This document shows, one piece after another, positions 1 through 6,737 of a stretch of DNA of 29,060 nucleotides. Within the stretch, counting starts at the first letter, position 1; every line of letters starts with the position of its first letter. The translations under genes were made by a program, and so were the position numbers. Location of the stretch: the NCBI GenBank assembly GCA_046730475.1, contig JBKPIY010000073.1, positions 1-29,060 on the forward strand, read 5' to 3'. Source of the DNA: JBKPIY01 sp046730475 (GTDB lineage: Bacteria > Actinomycetota > Thermoleophilia > Solirubrobacterales > 70-9). Under the pieces are notes generated by a model that saw only the letters and a list, made by a program, of their open reading frames with translations, was not told the origin of the DNA and did not search any database.

Positions 1-247
1 GGTGGATCGAGTTGAAGAAGTGCCCGACATCGGTGTCGTGCCACCACGCCGGCCCCTTCAGCGCGAGGATCATCCCCGAGCCGACGATCACGATCAGCGC
101 CGAGAGCGTGGCGACGCCGAACACGTAGATCCAGGAAGAGACGTAGGAGGGCTGGCGATCGGGCAGCAGCTTCTCGGGCGGCAGCGCGCGGACGGCGCGC
201 TCGCGGACCCATTCGGTCCACATCCGGGACTCGCGCTCGTCGCTCAC
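1..247 (-). CDS. Cytochrome b subunit of a bc-type complex, N-terminal part (cut by window edge)
   Basis: Reading the minus strand from a GTG at 247 gives about 82 residues that run off the window. They begin SDERESRMWTEWV and continue through PPEKLLPDRQPSYVSSWIYVFG, a hydrophobic helix, and WWHDTDVGHFFNSIH. The PPEKLLP...SSWIYVFG segment and the helix followed by WWH...VGHFFNSIH are as I recall the start of cytochrome b N-terminal domain proteins in Thermoleophilia. Family knowledge: this subunit is the membrane haem-b protein that oxidises quinol and passes electrons to a Rieske protein and cytochrome c. The GTG overlaps the stop of the small membrane protein upstream (GTGA at 244-247), so the two are probably translated together. 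The haem-ligand histidines lie outside the window, so assignment rests on the N-terminus alone. Confidence 0.75.
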   Translation of the reverse strand, partial: MSDERESRMWTEWVRERAVRALPPEKLLPDRQPSYVSSWIYVFGVATLSALIVIVGSGMILALKGPAWWHDTDVGHFFNSIH

Positions 248-426
248 GGCCGTCGGCCCCGATTCGGGAACGGGACCAGGATCGCCGTCACGAAGACGAC
301 GATCATCAGCACGATCACGGCGATGTTCGCCACCGACATCTGGAAGAAGTGCCAGTGGACGTAGCGGGCCGGATGGTCGAGGTTGAAGACCGCCGGCGCC
401 AGGGGAGTGCCCCAGCGCCATCTCAT
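244..426 (-). CDS. Small single-pass membrane protein in the cytochrome b operon
   Basis: A 60-residue protein starting MRWRWGTPLAPAVFNLDHPA, then YVHWHFFQMSVANI, one strongly hydrophobic helix (about residues 30-52, rich in I, V and L) and a short basic tail NRGRRP. I chose the ATG at 426 because GAGGGG lies about 7 bases upstream; a GTG at 459 in the same frame has no comparable site. The stop overlaps the GTG start of the cytochrome b gene by four bases, so it is very likely co-transcribed and coupled. I do not know a named family. By position it could be a small accessory or assembly subunit of the respiratory complex; that role is inference. Confidence 0.65.
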   Translation of the reverse strand: MRWRWGTPLAPAVFNLDHPARYVHWHFFQMSVANIAVIVLMIVVFVTAILVPFPNRGRRP

Positions 427-771
427 CGCCGCACCCCTCGCCCCCCACCCGACGGACACACGAGAAGATCCAACTCGAGCCTCCTTCCCCGAAGCCGCTC
501 GGCATCGAAGTCAGGGTCGCCGACCCACTTGGGGCCGTGGCCGCACCTATACGAGGGAAAGCGCCAAGGCACCGAATGGCCAGCCACCCGAACCGCAACG
601 ATCGCCGGACGCCCGGCCCAAGCGCTCCCAGATCGCTCGTCACAATTGATATCAGATCCGGGGAAGGCGCCGGGGGTGGATTGCGCTAATCGCCGAGACC
701 CGAGACAGGGCCGAGCGGGCGTCGCGATGAGTCTTGGGCGTTCGCCCGGTCAAAGTAATGAGAGGCAAAGA
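427..771. other. Intergenic region between the cytochrome operon and a DUF899 gene
   Basis: About 345 bases that must carry the divergent promoters of the minus-strand cytochrome operon and the plus-strand DUF899 gene. A minus-strand frame stays open and ends with a TGA at 425-423 overlapping the ATG at 426. Its last part reads GHGPKWVGDPDFDAERL, which looks protein-like, but it has no convincing start or ribosome site. I see no RNA gene or clear terminator. Confidence 0.5.
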
Positions 772-1503
772 ATGAGCGCCACCTTCCCAGGAGAGTCAGC
801 GGAATACCGGGCGGCCCGAGATCGGCTCCTCGGCCAAGAGATCGAATTGCGCCGCGCGATGGAAAGGGTGGCCGCCGCGAGACGCAAGTTGCCCGCTGGT
901 GGAGCCGCCCCCGAGGACTACGTCTTCCAAGGTGCGAACGCGGACGGCGCGCCAACCGACCTGCGCCTGTCCCAGCTATTCGAGCCCGACAAGGACTCGC
1001 TCGTCATCTACAGCTTCATGTTCCCGCGCGATCCCAGCGACGCTCGCCCCGGGCCCGTTGCCGGGGCGACAGCGCGCCTGCCGCTGGCTGAGGGGCCCTG
1101 CCCCTCGTGCGTCGCTCTGCTCGACCAACTCGACGGCGCCGTCGAGCATGCAAGTCAGCAGATCAACTTCGCCGTCGTCGCCAAGGCCCCGTTGCCGCGC
1201 ATCCTGACCTTTGCGGACGAGCGCGGCTGGCGACGGCTGCGCCTGCTGTCCTCGGCCGCGAACAGCTACAACCGCGACTACCTCGCCGAGACCCCTGAGG
1301 GATCGCAGAGGCCGATGCTGAACGTGTTCCATCGCGACGGGGACACGATCCGCCACTTCTGGGGCTCGGAGCTGTTCTATGCGTCACCCGACCCCGGTCA
1401 AGATCCCCGCCACGTGGGAACGCTCGAGCCGGTCTGGAACCTGTTCGACCTCACCCGCGAGGGACGCCCGGCCGACTGGGATGAGCAGCTGAGCTACGGA
1501 TAG
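772..1503 (+). CDS. DUF899 family protein, thioredoxin-like
   Basis: A 243-residue protein. The ATG at 772 is preceded by GAGAGG about 6 bases upstream; the longer open frame before it is not coding. Features: N-terminal helical segment with AARDRLLGQEIELRRAMERV; a strand SLVIYSFMFPRD (about 76-87); a CPSC pair (C110, C113) in the position where the family carries a CxxC; NSYNRDY and MLNVFHRDGD in the second half; and a C-terminal LEPVWNLFDLTREGRPADW. This matches the DUF899 (PF05988) family, predicted to have a thioredoxin-like fold; its substrate is unknown. A second member starts at 28884 in this window. It is convergent with the next gene and has a short 3' gap. Redox function is inference from the CxxC. 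Confidence 0.88.
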   Translation: MSATFPGESAEYRAARDRLLGQEIELRRAMERVAAARRKLPAGGAAPEDYVFQGANADGAPTDLRLSQLFEPDKDSLVIYSFMFPRDPSDARPGPVAGATARLPLAEGPCPSCVALLDQLDGAVEHASQQINFAVVAKAPLPRILTFADERGWRRLRLLSSAANSYNRDYLAETPEGSQRPMLNVFHRDGDTIRHFWGSELFYASPDPGQDPRHVGTLEPVWNLFDLTREGRPADWDEQLSYG

Positions 1504-1520
1504 CGCCTTGCCCTTGTCGC

Positions 1521-2099
1521 TCACAGGGACGGGAGACTGAAGTTGTTGAAGTCCCAGAGCGCGCTCGTGTACCAGAGCGTGGCGATCACCGCGACCAGGG
1601 TCCCCCCGGCCAGGGGGAGCGCCCACCCGGGGAATCGCTGCGAGCGCACGATTATGAGCTTGGCCGCGAAGGCGCCGTAGAAGAAGCAGCCGGCCACCGA
1701 GTGCACCGCCACGCGGGTGTCGAGGTGGGTCTGGACGCCGTAGGCGAACGCGCAGTGATAGGCGATTGGCAGGGTGAGCAGGAACGTTGCCACCCCGATC
1801 GCGCGATGGAGGTTGCCCACTCGTGCCGTGGGGGGACGGATCCGCGGGATCTTCCGGTACAGCCACAGGGCCAGCGCGACCTGCACGCCCGCCAGGGCCA
1901 GGACGCCGGTGGCCAGCCAGGACTTGAGCGAGAGGGTGTCGAGGCCGGTGCGCCCGAACAGGCTGATCGAGTAGTCAGGGGCGTGCTGGGTTCCAAACAC
2001 GTAGAGGCCGGCGCTGACCCCTACCGCCAGCACCCCCAAGGCCGCGAACCAGGCAGCGGTGCTGGCAGGGCGCCGGAAATGCTCCTCGGGGGCGCGCAT
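1521..2099 (-). CDS. DUF6529-like four-helix membrane protein, possible cytochrome b561-like
   Basis: A 192-residue protein beginning MRAPEEHFRRPAST. There are about five hydrophobic segments: residues ~15-35, ~60-80, ~95-115 (ending AYHCAFAYG), ~125-145 (HSVAGCFFYGAFAAKL) and ~155-175. Histidines within or next to helices (HRAIGV, YHCAF, HSVAG) suggest haem or quinone binding as in the b561 fold. The family label is from memory. The ATG at 2099 is preferred over the GTG at 2147 because TAGGGT stands exactly 7 bases before it, the -10 spacing of a leaderless gene. It lies near a cytochrome b operon, which fits an electron-transfer role, but that role is inference. Confidence 0.72.
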   Translation of the reverse strand: MRAPEEHFRRPASTAAWFAALGVLAVGVSAGLYVFGTQHAPDYSISLFGRTGLDTLSLKSWLATGVLALAGVQVALALWLYRKIPRIRPPTARVGNLHRAIGVATFLLTLPIAYHCAFAYGVQTHLDTRVAVHSVAGCFFYGAFAAKLIIVRSQRFPGWALPLAGGTLVAVIATLWYTSALWDFNNFSLPSL

Positions 2100-2106
2100 C
2101 GGACGA

Positions 2107-2112
2107 ACCCTA
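2107..2112 (-). promoter_or_regulatory. Putative -10 box of a leaderless promoter (TAGGGT)
   Basis: On the minus strand TAGGGT is followed by 7 bases and then the ATG at 2099. No Shine-Dalgarno is present, so transcription probably starts at the ATG. I see no good -35. Confidence 0.5.
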
Positions 2113-2451
2113 CGCCGCTCGCGGCTCGGGGGAGAAGGACCAGTCACTCATGACGTCGCCGGCGCTCAGAGAATGGACCGACCGGGGGAGGGGGGAAATC
2201 CGGTACGCCGCCCGTCGCAAGATCATCGCGTCGATCGCAGCGACGGCCACATCGCCTGGGCGCTCGGTGCCCGCTCGGTGCTCGGTCGGAGGCTCGTCGG
2301 CGCCAGCTATTGGGCAATGCGAGGGCAACGCTCCTGCGCCGGGGCTGGGCGGCGTGGGTGGCCCCGTGGCGAGCGGGCGCCTGGCGTCGGGCCTGGCGCT
2401 ACTGGGCGGCAGCGTGCGCGTGTGTGTTTACAGGGTTCTCTTCGGCCCGGG
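2113..2451. other. Region without a supported gene
   Basis: About 340 bases of GC-rich sequence between the leaderless promoter and the terminator of the secreted-protein gene. Several frames stay open (for example plus strand from 2150), but they give low-complexity Arg/Ala/Gly-rich peptides with no recognisable motif or ribosome site. I see no RNA fold or repeat. Confidence 0.4.
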
Positions 2452-2490
2452 GAAAGCAAAGGGGGGCACCGGATCGATCCGGTGCCCCCT
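2452..2490 (-). terminator. Strong intrinsic terminator of the secreted-protein gene
   Basis: Positions 2462-2489 form a perfect 28-base palindrome (arms of 14 bases centred between 2475 and 2476), giving a very GC-rich hairpin. Read on the minus strand it is followed by TTTGCTTT, the U-rich tract of a Rho-independent terminator. It lies 23 bases past the stop of the gene at 2513-3064. Confidence 0.85.
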
Positions 2491-2512
2491 CCTCGCCGAA
2501 GCGGCTGCGCCG

Positions 2513-3064
2513 CTAGCTGCTGGTGCAGCTGACGTTACTGCCGGGCACTAGCCCGTTGCTCGTCGGCGAGCTGAACGTGCAGCTGACCGTGAGCACCAGG
2601 GTCCCCGGCGGCTGCTCCACCGTGATCGTGGCGCTGGTGAACGAGAGATCGGTGATGTCCTCGGTCCACCCGGTGTTCGGACAACCCGGCGCCCCCGCGA
2701 TCGGGGTCACCGGCGGGTTGGTCGTCACGCTGAACGGGGTGTTCCCGTTCTTGATCTCGCTCGCCGGGATCGCCTCACTGCCGGACACCGTCACCGGGGC
2801 GGGGTTCTGTCCCGGCGGCTTGGTCTCCCCGGCCGGGTTGGTGCAGGTCGCGGTCGCGTTGGCGGTCGCCGTCATTTTGACGAGAACGTCCCCGCCCCCG
2901 AGCCCGCTGAGCTCCCCGGCCGCGTTCAACGTGAGAATGTTGTCGGTGAACGTCGGCTCGGCGTTCTTGCCGCCCTTCAGGTGCACACTGCTGGCGAGCG
3001 CCCCCGACGCCGCGATCGCGCCGACCAGGAATACCGCCAGCAGGGCGATGATTATTCTTCGCAT
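2513..3064 (-). CDS. Secreted protein of unknown function
   Basis: A 183-residue protein with a classical signal peptide: MRRIII, a hydrophobic core ALLAVFLVGAIAASGALA, and a likely cleavage after ALA (about residue 24). The mature part is rich in Thr, Pro, Asn and Gly and looks like beta-strands separated by loops. Four cysteines (in TATCTNPAG, GAPGCPNTGW, TVSCTFSS and NVSCTSS) could form two disulphides, fitting an exported protein. The ATG at 3064 has a strong GGAGG site 4 bases upstream. The gene stands alone and ends at a strong terminator. Mature proteins of this kind are common in soil actinobacteria, but I recognise no named domain. Confidence 0.85.
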   Translation of the reverse strand: MRRIIIALLAVFLVGAIAASGALASSVHLKGGKNAEPTFTDNILTLNAAGELSGLGGGDVLVKMTATANATATCTNPAGETKPPGQNPAPVTVSGSEAIPASEIKNGNTPFSVTTNPPVTPIAGAPGCPNTGWTEDITDLSFTSATITVEQPPGTLVLTVSCTFSSPTSNGLVPGSNVSCTSS

Positions 3065-3199
3065 AGAACCTCCTCATCATTCTTGGTCAGCGCTTAGTGT
3101 TCCTCCGGTGGCGGGGGCGGGACAATGGACCGTTGGATGCAATTGCGATGCAGGCGTGGGAACTAGTTCCTTTTGGTCAGGGTCCGGTCCCGGGCCGAA

Positions 3200-3227
3200 A
3201 CGATCCAGTTCGAACGATCTAGTTCCT
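3200..3227. repeat. Two tandem 14-base repeats upstream of the secreted-protein gene
   Basis: ACGATCCAGTTCGA (3200-3213) is followed directly by ACGATCTAGTTCCT (3214-3227), 11 of 14 identical. A related AACTAGTTCC lies at 3161-3170. Tandem half-sites about 1.3 helical turns apart could bind a regulator of the minus-strand gene at 3064, but the distance (about 135 bases) is long and no protein is identified. Confidence 0.4.
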
Positions 3228-3339
3228 CGCCGCCGGTTCCCGGCGCTGCCGCCGGGCGGGCTCGGCGAGGCGCGGAAGCCCGTGGGGTCGGCGCCGGCCC
3301 CTCAAACGCTTGCCGAGGGGTGTTGCCATTCGCACCGGG

Positions 3340-3575
3340 CATGCTCGCCGTGATGCCGTTTGGTCGTGTCGGTGACCGTGATGTCCGTGAACACGACCGT
3401 CGTCGGCGGGCTGCAACCGGCTGAAGGTCGCCGTCACCGCATCGCGCGGCACCTTCTGAGGGAGCGCTCACCACAAGCCGCACATCCGCGGCGAAGGGGT
3501 AGAGGGGCGGTGAACCGCCTCCCTCCAGCCGTTCGCGCACTGCGCGGAGCGACGCGGTGGCGGCCCCGCCGCCGG
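3340..3575 (-). pseudogene. Frameshifted remnant of an unidentified gene
   Basis: Directly downstream of the metallopeptidase stop, the minus strand shows protein-like stretches that change frame. First ASLRAVRERLEGGG and PPLYPFAADVRLVVSAP (about 3555-3465), then in another frame QKVPRDAVTATFSRLQPADD (about 3465-3400), then in a third frame TVVFTDITVTDTTKRHHGEH (about 3400-3340). Third-codon GC is high in each piece. The order (helix, strand, gap, VPRD...TATF strand) loosely recalls RusA-type resolvases with the catalytic middle missing, but this is a guess. It could also be chance open frames in GC-rich DNA. Confidence 0.3.
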
Positions 3576-3586
3576 GGCGCGTCTGC

Positions 3587-4159
3587 TCAGAGGCCGAGAC
3601 CGCGTACCCCGCGCTCACCCCAGCCCAGGTGGTGGGCCAGCTCGTGGCGGACGGTGCGCTCGACCTGCGCCCGCAGGAGCTCGGGGTCGTGGCCGAAGTC
3701 GCGCTCCAGGGTGTCCTGGTAGATGACGATCCGGTCCGGGTAGATGTCGCGGGCGACGGTGCCGCCGATGTAGTGGCCATAGGCGTGGTGCTCGTGCCCG
3801 CGGCTCGAGACGATCACCGGGGTGCGCTCGAGGAGCTCGCGAAACTGCTCCGGGAGGTCGTCCAGCGCCCGCATGACGAGCTCGTCGAACTCGCTCGGCG
3901 GCCGCTCGGGGGGCGGCAGCGAGGCAAGGGCCTCGCTGCGGTCGACGAGGCGCCGAAACTCGGGCTCGGGCATCTCCCTCCCGATCACCGCCGCGGTCGC
4001 CCAGGCGGTGATCAGGACGATCGCGACGGCGCCGACCAGCAGCGCCAACAGGCCACCGAGCCCCGTGAGCGACGGCGGGTTGAGGAGCAGCAGGACGAGA
4101 CCGGTGATGAAGGCGGTCAGCGCCGCCGCCCGCAGCGGTGGGCCGAGGATTTCCCTCAC
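3587..4159 (-). CDS. Zincin-like metallopeptidase with an N-terminal membrane anchor
   Basis: A 190-residue protein. Residues about 8-62 hold two hydrophobic helices (LTAFITGLVLLLLNP and LLALLVGAVAIVLITAW). The soluble part has FDELVMRALDDLPEQFRELL, then VARDIYPDRIVIYQDTLERD, and near the C-terminus the zinc site HELAHHLGWGE, an HExxH with a third ligand region. This order is that of the zincin-like metallopeptidase family PF06262 (formerly DUF1025), whose usual members are soluble and about 115-130 residues; the membrane anchor is an extension. The GTG start at 4159 is supported by a -10 box 7 bases upstream. Active-site HExxH is intact, so it is probably a functional peptidase facing the cytoplasm; substrate unknown. 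Confidence 0.85.
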   Translation of the reverse strand: MREILGPPLRAAALTAFITGLVLLLLNPPSLTGLGGLLALLVGAVAIVLITAWATAAVIGREMPEPEFRRLVDRSEALASLPPPERPPSEFDELVMRALDDLPEQFRELLERTPVIVSSRGHEHHAYGHYIGGTVARDIYPDRIVIYQDTLERDFGHDPELLRAQVERTVRHELAHHLGWGERGVRGLGL

Positions 4160-4166
4160 GCGACCC

Positions 4167-4172
4167 AGGTTA
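4167..4172 (-). promoter_or_regulatory. Putative -10 box of a leaderless promoter (TAACCT)
   Basis: On the minus strand TAACCT is followed by 7 bases and the GTG at 4159, with no Shine-Dalgarno. The spacing matches the other leaderless candidates in the window. Confidence 0.5.
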
Positions 4173-4259
4173 GACCCGCCGGACGCCGAGCTCGGCGCCC
4201 GGGGGGCGGGGTTTCCCGACCCTCCGCCCTGATCCTTCCTGCCGTACGGTAATCGGTGG

Positions 4260-4383
4260 CTACGCGGTGACCGTGAACGGCCTCATCATGTCGTTGTCCT
4301 CGTGCTCGACGTCGAGATCGAGGATCCGCGCGTTCCAGCGGTTCAGGATCCGGAGCCGGTAGAGGCGCTCGGGGGCATCTACG
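4260..4383 (-). pseudogene. Multicopper oxidase remnant (C-terminal copper-ligand tail)
   Basis: The minus strand reads PERLYRLRILNRWNARILDL followed by DVEHEDNDMMRPFTVTA and a TAG at 4262-4260. EHEDNDMMRPF is the conserved C-terminal segment of CotA/bilirubin-oxidase-type multicopper oxidases (normally within HCHxLEHED.DMMRP). YRLRILN..NAR is a second conserved motif from the middle of the same family. In an intact enzyme these are separated by a long stretch; here they are fused, and no upstream part of the gene remains. The HCH copper ligands are missing, so it cannot be an enzyme. I read it as a gene reduced by a large internal deletion and loss of its 5' end. Confidence 0.65.
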
Positions 4384-4426
4384 CCTGGGCTTACGCCGTC
4401 GGCCGCGGCCGTTCCGCGACACTCCT

Positions 4427-4432
4427 TATACT
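4427..4432 (+). promoter_or_regulatory. Putative -10 box (TATACT) of a leaderless operon promoter
   Basis: TATACT, close to consensus, ends 6 bases before the GTG at 4439. No ribosome site is present. No clear -35 is seen at 17-18 bases. Confidence 0.6.
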
Positions 4433-4438
4433 GGTGTC

Positions 4439-5038
4439 GTGGCTGAACTGGTCGACGGTCTGCCCGACGAGGAGCTCGCGTTTCGCTTCCAGGGAGGTCG
4501 TCTCTGCCTCGATCTCGCGGCGACCGTCGGCGAGCGCTGGCGCCGCTCGTTCGAGCGTCTCCGCTCCCCGCATGATCTGAGCCGCTGGTTCGTCGAGGCG
4601 TCGCTGCTCGAGATGGCTCCACCGGTGCGACCGCGCGAGCTGCGCGGCGCGCGCGAGCTCCGCGAGGCGATCTACCGGATCGCCAGGCTGGCCGGCCAGG
4701 CGGCACCCAACGTCGGCGATCTCGAGTTGGTTAACCAGTGGGCGTCCCTCCCACCACTCGCGCCCCAGCTTTCGGGTGACGGACGGGACGTTCTGTGGGT
4801 AGCCGAGCGTCCGGCGCAGGCGGCGCTCGCGATGGTCGCGCGCGACGCGGTCGATCTCTTCTCGGGCCCGTGGGCTACTCGCGTGCGCGAATGCGCGGCA
4901 CCCGACTGCGCGCTCCTCTTCCTCGATCGCTCACGACCCGGACGTCGCCGCTGGTGCTCGATGAAGGCATGCGGCAACAGGAGCAAGACCGCCGCGTATC
5001 GCCGCCGCCGCGCCGCGGCGTCTCAGGAGGAGAGATGA
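4439..5038 (+). CDS. ABATE/CGNR zinc-finger transcriptional regulator
   Basis: A 199-residue protein. The N-terminal ~140 residues match the ABATE domain (FRFQGGRLCLDLAATV at about 15-30; helical middle with ARELREAIYRIA). The C-terminus is a CGNR zinc finger: RECAAPDCALLFLD, then RRRWCSMKACGNRSKTAAY, giving four cysteines (C152, C157, C173, C178) and the CGNR signature. Family knowledge: such proteins (PF07336 plus PF11706) are predicted stress-responsive regulators; the basic tail could contact DNA. The GTG start sits just after a -10 box, so the mRNA is probably leaderless. Its stop overlaps the ATG of the cupin gene (ATGA), making it the first gene of an operon with a cupin and an epimerase-like protein that it may control. 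Confidence 0.88.
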   Translation: MAELVDGLPDEELAFRFQGGRLCLDLAATVGERWRRSFERLRSPHDLSRWFVEASLLEMAPPVRPRELRGARELREAIYRIARLAGQAAPNVGDLELVNQWASLPPLAPQLSGDGRDVLWVAERPAQAALAMVARDAVDLFSGPWATRVRECAAPDCALLFLDRSRPGRRRWCSMKACGNRSKTAAYRRRRAAASQEER

Positions 5039-5463
5039 CGGGCTATCGAGTGGTGGCGGCTGACAGGGCCAATTGGCGTCCCTCGAACCAGATGGGCGTC
5101 CTCAACACCGACCTGGCCAAGCAGCTGGGCGCTGAAACCCTCGGGGCACGGCTATGGCGGCTGACACCCGGGCAGGCCTCGACCCGCCACCGCCACCGCC
5201 GCACGACTGAGCTCTACCTCGTGCTCGAGGGCAACGGGCGGCTGCACGTCGGCGATGACCTGCTCACGCTCTCGCCGATGAGCGCGGTCCTCGTCGCCCC
5301 CGAGACCGTGCGGCAACCCTTCAACGACACCGAGTCCGATCAGCTGTGGCTGATCGTCAGCGCACCGCCTGAGCCGGCCAACACAGCGGAGATGAGCGAC
5401 GACGAGCTGCGCTTCCTGTACCCCGACGGCCCGAAAGCGCTGCCCCCCGAGCTCGAGCCGTGA
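5035..5463 (+). CDS. Cupin-domain protein
   Basis: A 142-residue single-domain cupin. The ATG at 5035 has a strong AGGAGGAG site and overlaps the preceding stop. Cupin motif 1 is seen as RHRHRRTTELYLVLEGNGRL (H52, H54, E59), followed by HVGDDLLTLSPMSAVLVAPETVRQPF for motif 2. The usual motif-2 histidine is not at its normal place (TVRQPF instead of xxHxx), so metal binding may use three ligands or be weak. The C-terminal MSDDELRFLYPDGPKALPP is a short tail. It lies inside the CGNR operon, four bases overlapping both neighbours. Reaction unknown; a small-molecule binding or isomerase role is possible. Confidence 0.85.
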   Translation: MTGYRVVAADRANWRPSNQMGVLNTDLAKQLGAETLGARLWRLTPGQASTRHRHRRTTELYLVLEGNGRLHVGDDLLTLSPMSAVLVAPETVRQPFNDTESDQLWLIVSAPPEPANTAEMSDDELRFLYPDGPKALPPELEP

Positions 5464-6176
5464 GCAAGACACTCGTCACCGTCGGCACCGGGACGCTCGG
5501 CAGCTATTTGGTGCCGATGCTGCGTGAGCGGGGCCACGATGTCCGCGTGCTTTCGCGGCGGACCGGGGGCGATCTCGTGACCGGCGCAGGAGTCCGTGAG
5601 GCCGTCGAGAGCGTCGATCTCGTAGTCCATGCGGCCTCCGATACGCACCGCCGCTTCGGCGCCGGCGATCCCCAGCAGACCCGCAACCTGCTCGCGGCCT
5701 GCGGAGAGGTGCGACATCTTCTGTACGTCTCGATCGTCGGGATCGACCGGATGCCGTACGGCTATTACCGCCACAAGCTCGAGTGCGAGCGGCTCGTCGA
5801 GGAGAGCGAGATTCCGTATTCGATCCAGCGGGCGACACAGTTTCACGAGCTGCTCGACGGTTACCTCGCGAAGGCCGCGCGCTGGCCGATCGTCCCGCTC
5901 CCGTTGACCGCGAAGGTGCAGCCGGTGGCGGCGCGGGAGGTCGCCGCTCGGTGCGTCGATGTGGTGGGAGCAGAGCCGCGCGGCCGTGCTGCGGACTTCG
6001 GCGGGCCCGAGATCCTGACGCTCCGCGAAGTGCTCGACGTGTGGCCGGGTCGAGTGCGCGCGCTGCCACTGCCGACGGTCGGCCGCCTGCTGCGCGGCTT
6101 CCACGGAGGGCGCAACACCACACCCGAGCATGCAGAGGGCAGGCTGACGTGGGCGCAGTACCTCGCGGATCGATGA
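5460..6176 (+). CDS. NAD(P)-binding NmrA/SDR-like protein
   Basis: A 238-residue atypical short-chain dehydrogenase. The Rossmann motif VGTGTLGSYL (about 8-17, G9xG11xxG14) is followed by HDVRVLSRR, which has arginines typical of NADP binding, VVHAASDTH, LLYVSIVGID, and YYRHK (Y102, K106), the YxxxK pair. Then IPYSIQRATQFHELLDG and GGPEILTLREV, as in NmrA-like and NAD(P)H-binding epimerase-like proteins. GTG at 5460 overlaps the cupin stop (GTGA), and the stop overlaps the next ATG. It probably acts on a small cytoplasmic substrate or senses NADP(H). The operon arrangement suggests it works with the cupin under the CGNR regulator. Confidence 0.85.
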   Translation: MSKTLVTVGTGTLGSYLVPMLRERGHDVRVLSRRTGGDLVTGAGVREAVESVDLVVHAASDTHRRFGAGDPQQTRNLLAACGEVRHLLYVSIVGIDRMPYGYYRHKLECERLVEESEIPYSIQRATQFHELLDGYLAKAARWPIVPLPLTAKVQPVAAREVAARCVDVVGAEPRGRAADFGGPEILTLREVLDVWPGRVRALPLPTVGRLLRGFHGGRNTTPEHAEGRLTWAQYLADR

Positions 6177-6460
6177 GCGAACGCCGCCCGCGCAGCAGTG
6201 GGCTGCCGATCGAGATCGGCGCCGAGGCCGTGTTGTTCGCGGGCGCGGTCGTGCGGTCGGTCGGGGGATCGAGCCGACCGGCGTTTCCGGTCGCGGTCGG
6301 CGAGCGGACGCTGGTCTCGCCGGGTTGCGTCGTGACCGGGTGTCACGTGGGGCGCAACTGGTACCTCGCCACCGGTGCGATCCTCCTTCAGGGCGCGCCA
6401 GGGTCGGCGATCATGTTCGTGGGGGCAGCTGAGCAGGCGAGCGCCTGCACGAGCGGGTGA
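6173..6460 (+). pseudogene. Truncated hexapeptide-repeat protein (gamma-carbonic-anhydrase-like)
   Basis: A 95-residue frame from the ATG at 6173, which overlaps the stop of the epimerase-like gene (ATGA). It reads IEIGAEAVLFAGAVVRSVGG, PVAVGERTLVSPGCVVTGCH and VGRNWYLATGAILLQGA, a series of left-handed beta-helix hexapeptide turns as in gamma-carbonic anhydrase/acetyltransferase-like proteins. Intact members are about 170-200 residues and continue with GARxGxxxEVRxxGxVH; here the frame breaks after LLQGA into unrelated sequence. The frame may still be translated because of the overlap, but it should lack most of the helix and the metal histidines. I regard it as a decayed gene; a short novel protein is less likely. 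Confidence 0.5.
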
Positions 6461-6609
6461 TCACGGCGCTGCTCGACGAGGTCCATGGCTGGCGCGACGA
6501 GTGCCGAGCTCCGTGGGCAACGAACCGGATCGAGCCGCTCTGGCCAGGAACGCCGAACCAGCGGCTGACGCCATTTCGTCGCTGGACTGCGTGCTGGAAA
6601 GCGACATGA
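6436..6609 (+). pseudogene. Open fragment of an unidentified gene
   Basis: In a second frame, just after a TGA at 6430-6432, there are 57 protein-like codons: GERLHERVITALLDEVHGWR, DECRAPWATNRIEPLWPG, TPNQRLTPFRRWTACWKAT, then TGA. Codon use and composition look coding and the C-terminus is Trp- and Arg-rich. A GTG at 6457 could start a 50-residue protein, but there is no ribosome site. I do not recognise it. It could be the 3' end of another gene whose start was lost, or the frameshifted end of the preceding one. Confidence 0.3.
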
Positions 6610-6723
6610 CGAAGATGGAGGCGAGAGGATCACCGCGCTTGCGGTGCACTCCCTTGTGGAATACGCCGACCCACGTAACGCCGTAGGGGGGCGAGCGGCC
6701 TGGCACAGGTCGATCGAGGCTGC

Positions 6724-6729
6724 CAGTAT
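6724..6729 (+). promoter_or_regulatory. Possible weak -10 box (CAGTAT)
   Basis: CAGTAT ends 8 bases before the ATG at 6738, with no Shine-Dalgarno. CTGGCA at 6700-6705 could be a weak -35 with an 18-base spacer. Confidence 0.35.
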
Positions 6730-6737
6730 CAGCTCGG

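Noticed and set aside
349..771. Open frame extending the DUF899 gene upstream
   Set aside because: The upstream part is Arg/Pro-rich, has no similarity to the family and crosses the divergent control region; the ATG at 772 has a ribosome site.
2523..3353. Long plus-strand frame antisense to the secreted-protein gene
   Set aside because: It is the mirror of a high-GC coding sequence; the minus strand has a signal peptide, ribosome site and terminator.
3886..4086. Charged, low-complexity segment of the metallopeptidase as a separate gene
   Set aside because: It lies in frame between the membrane anchor and the HExxH domain and is best read as a linker.
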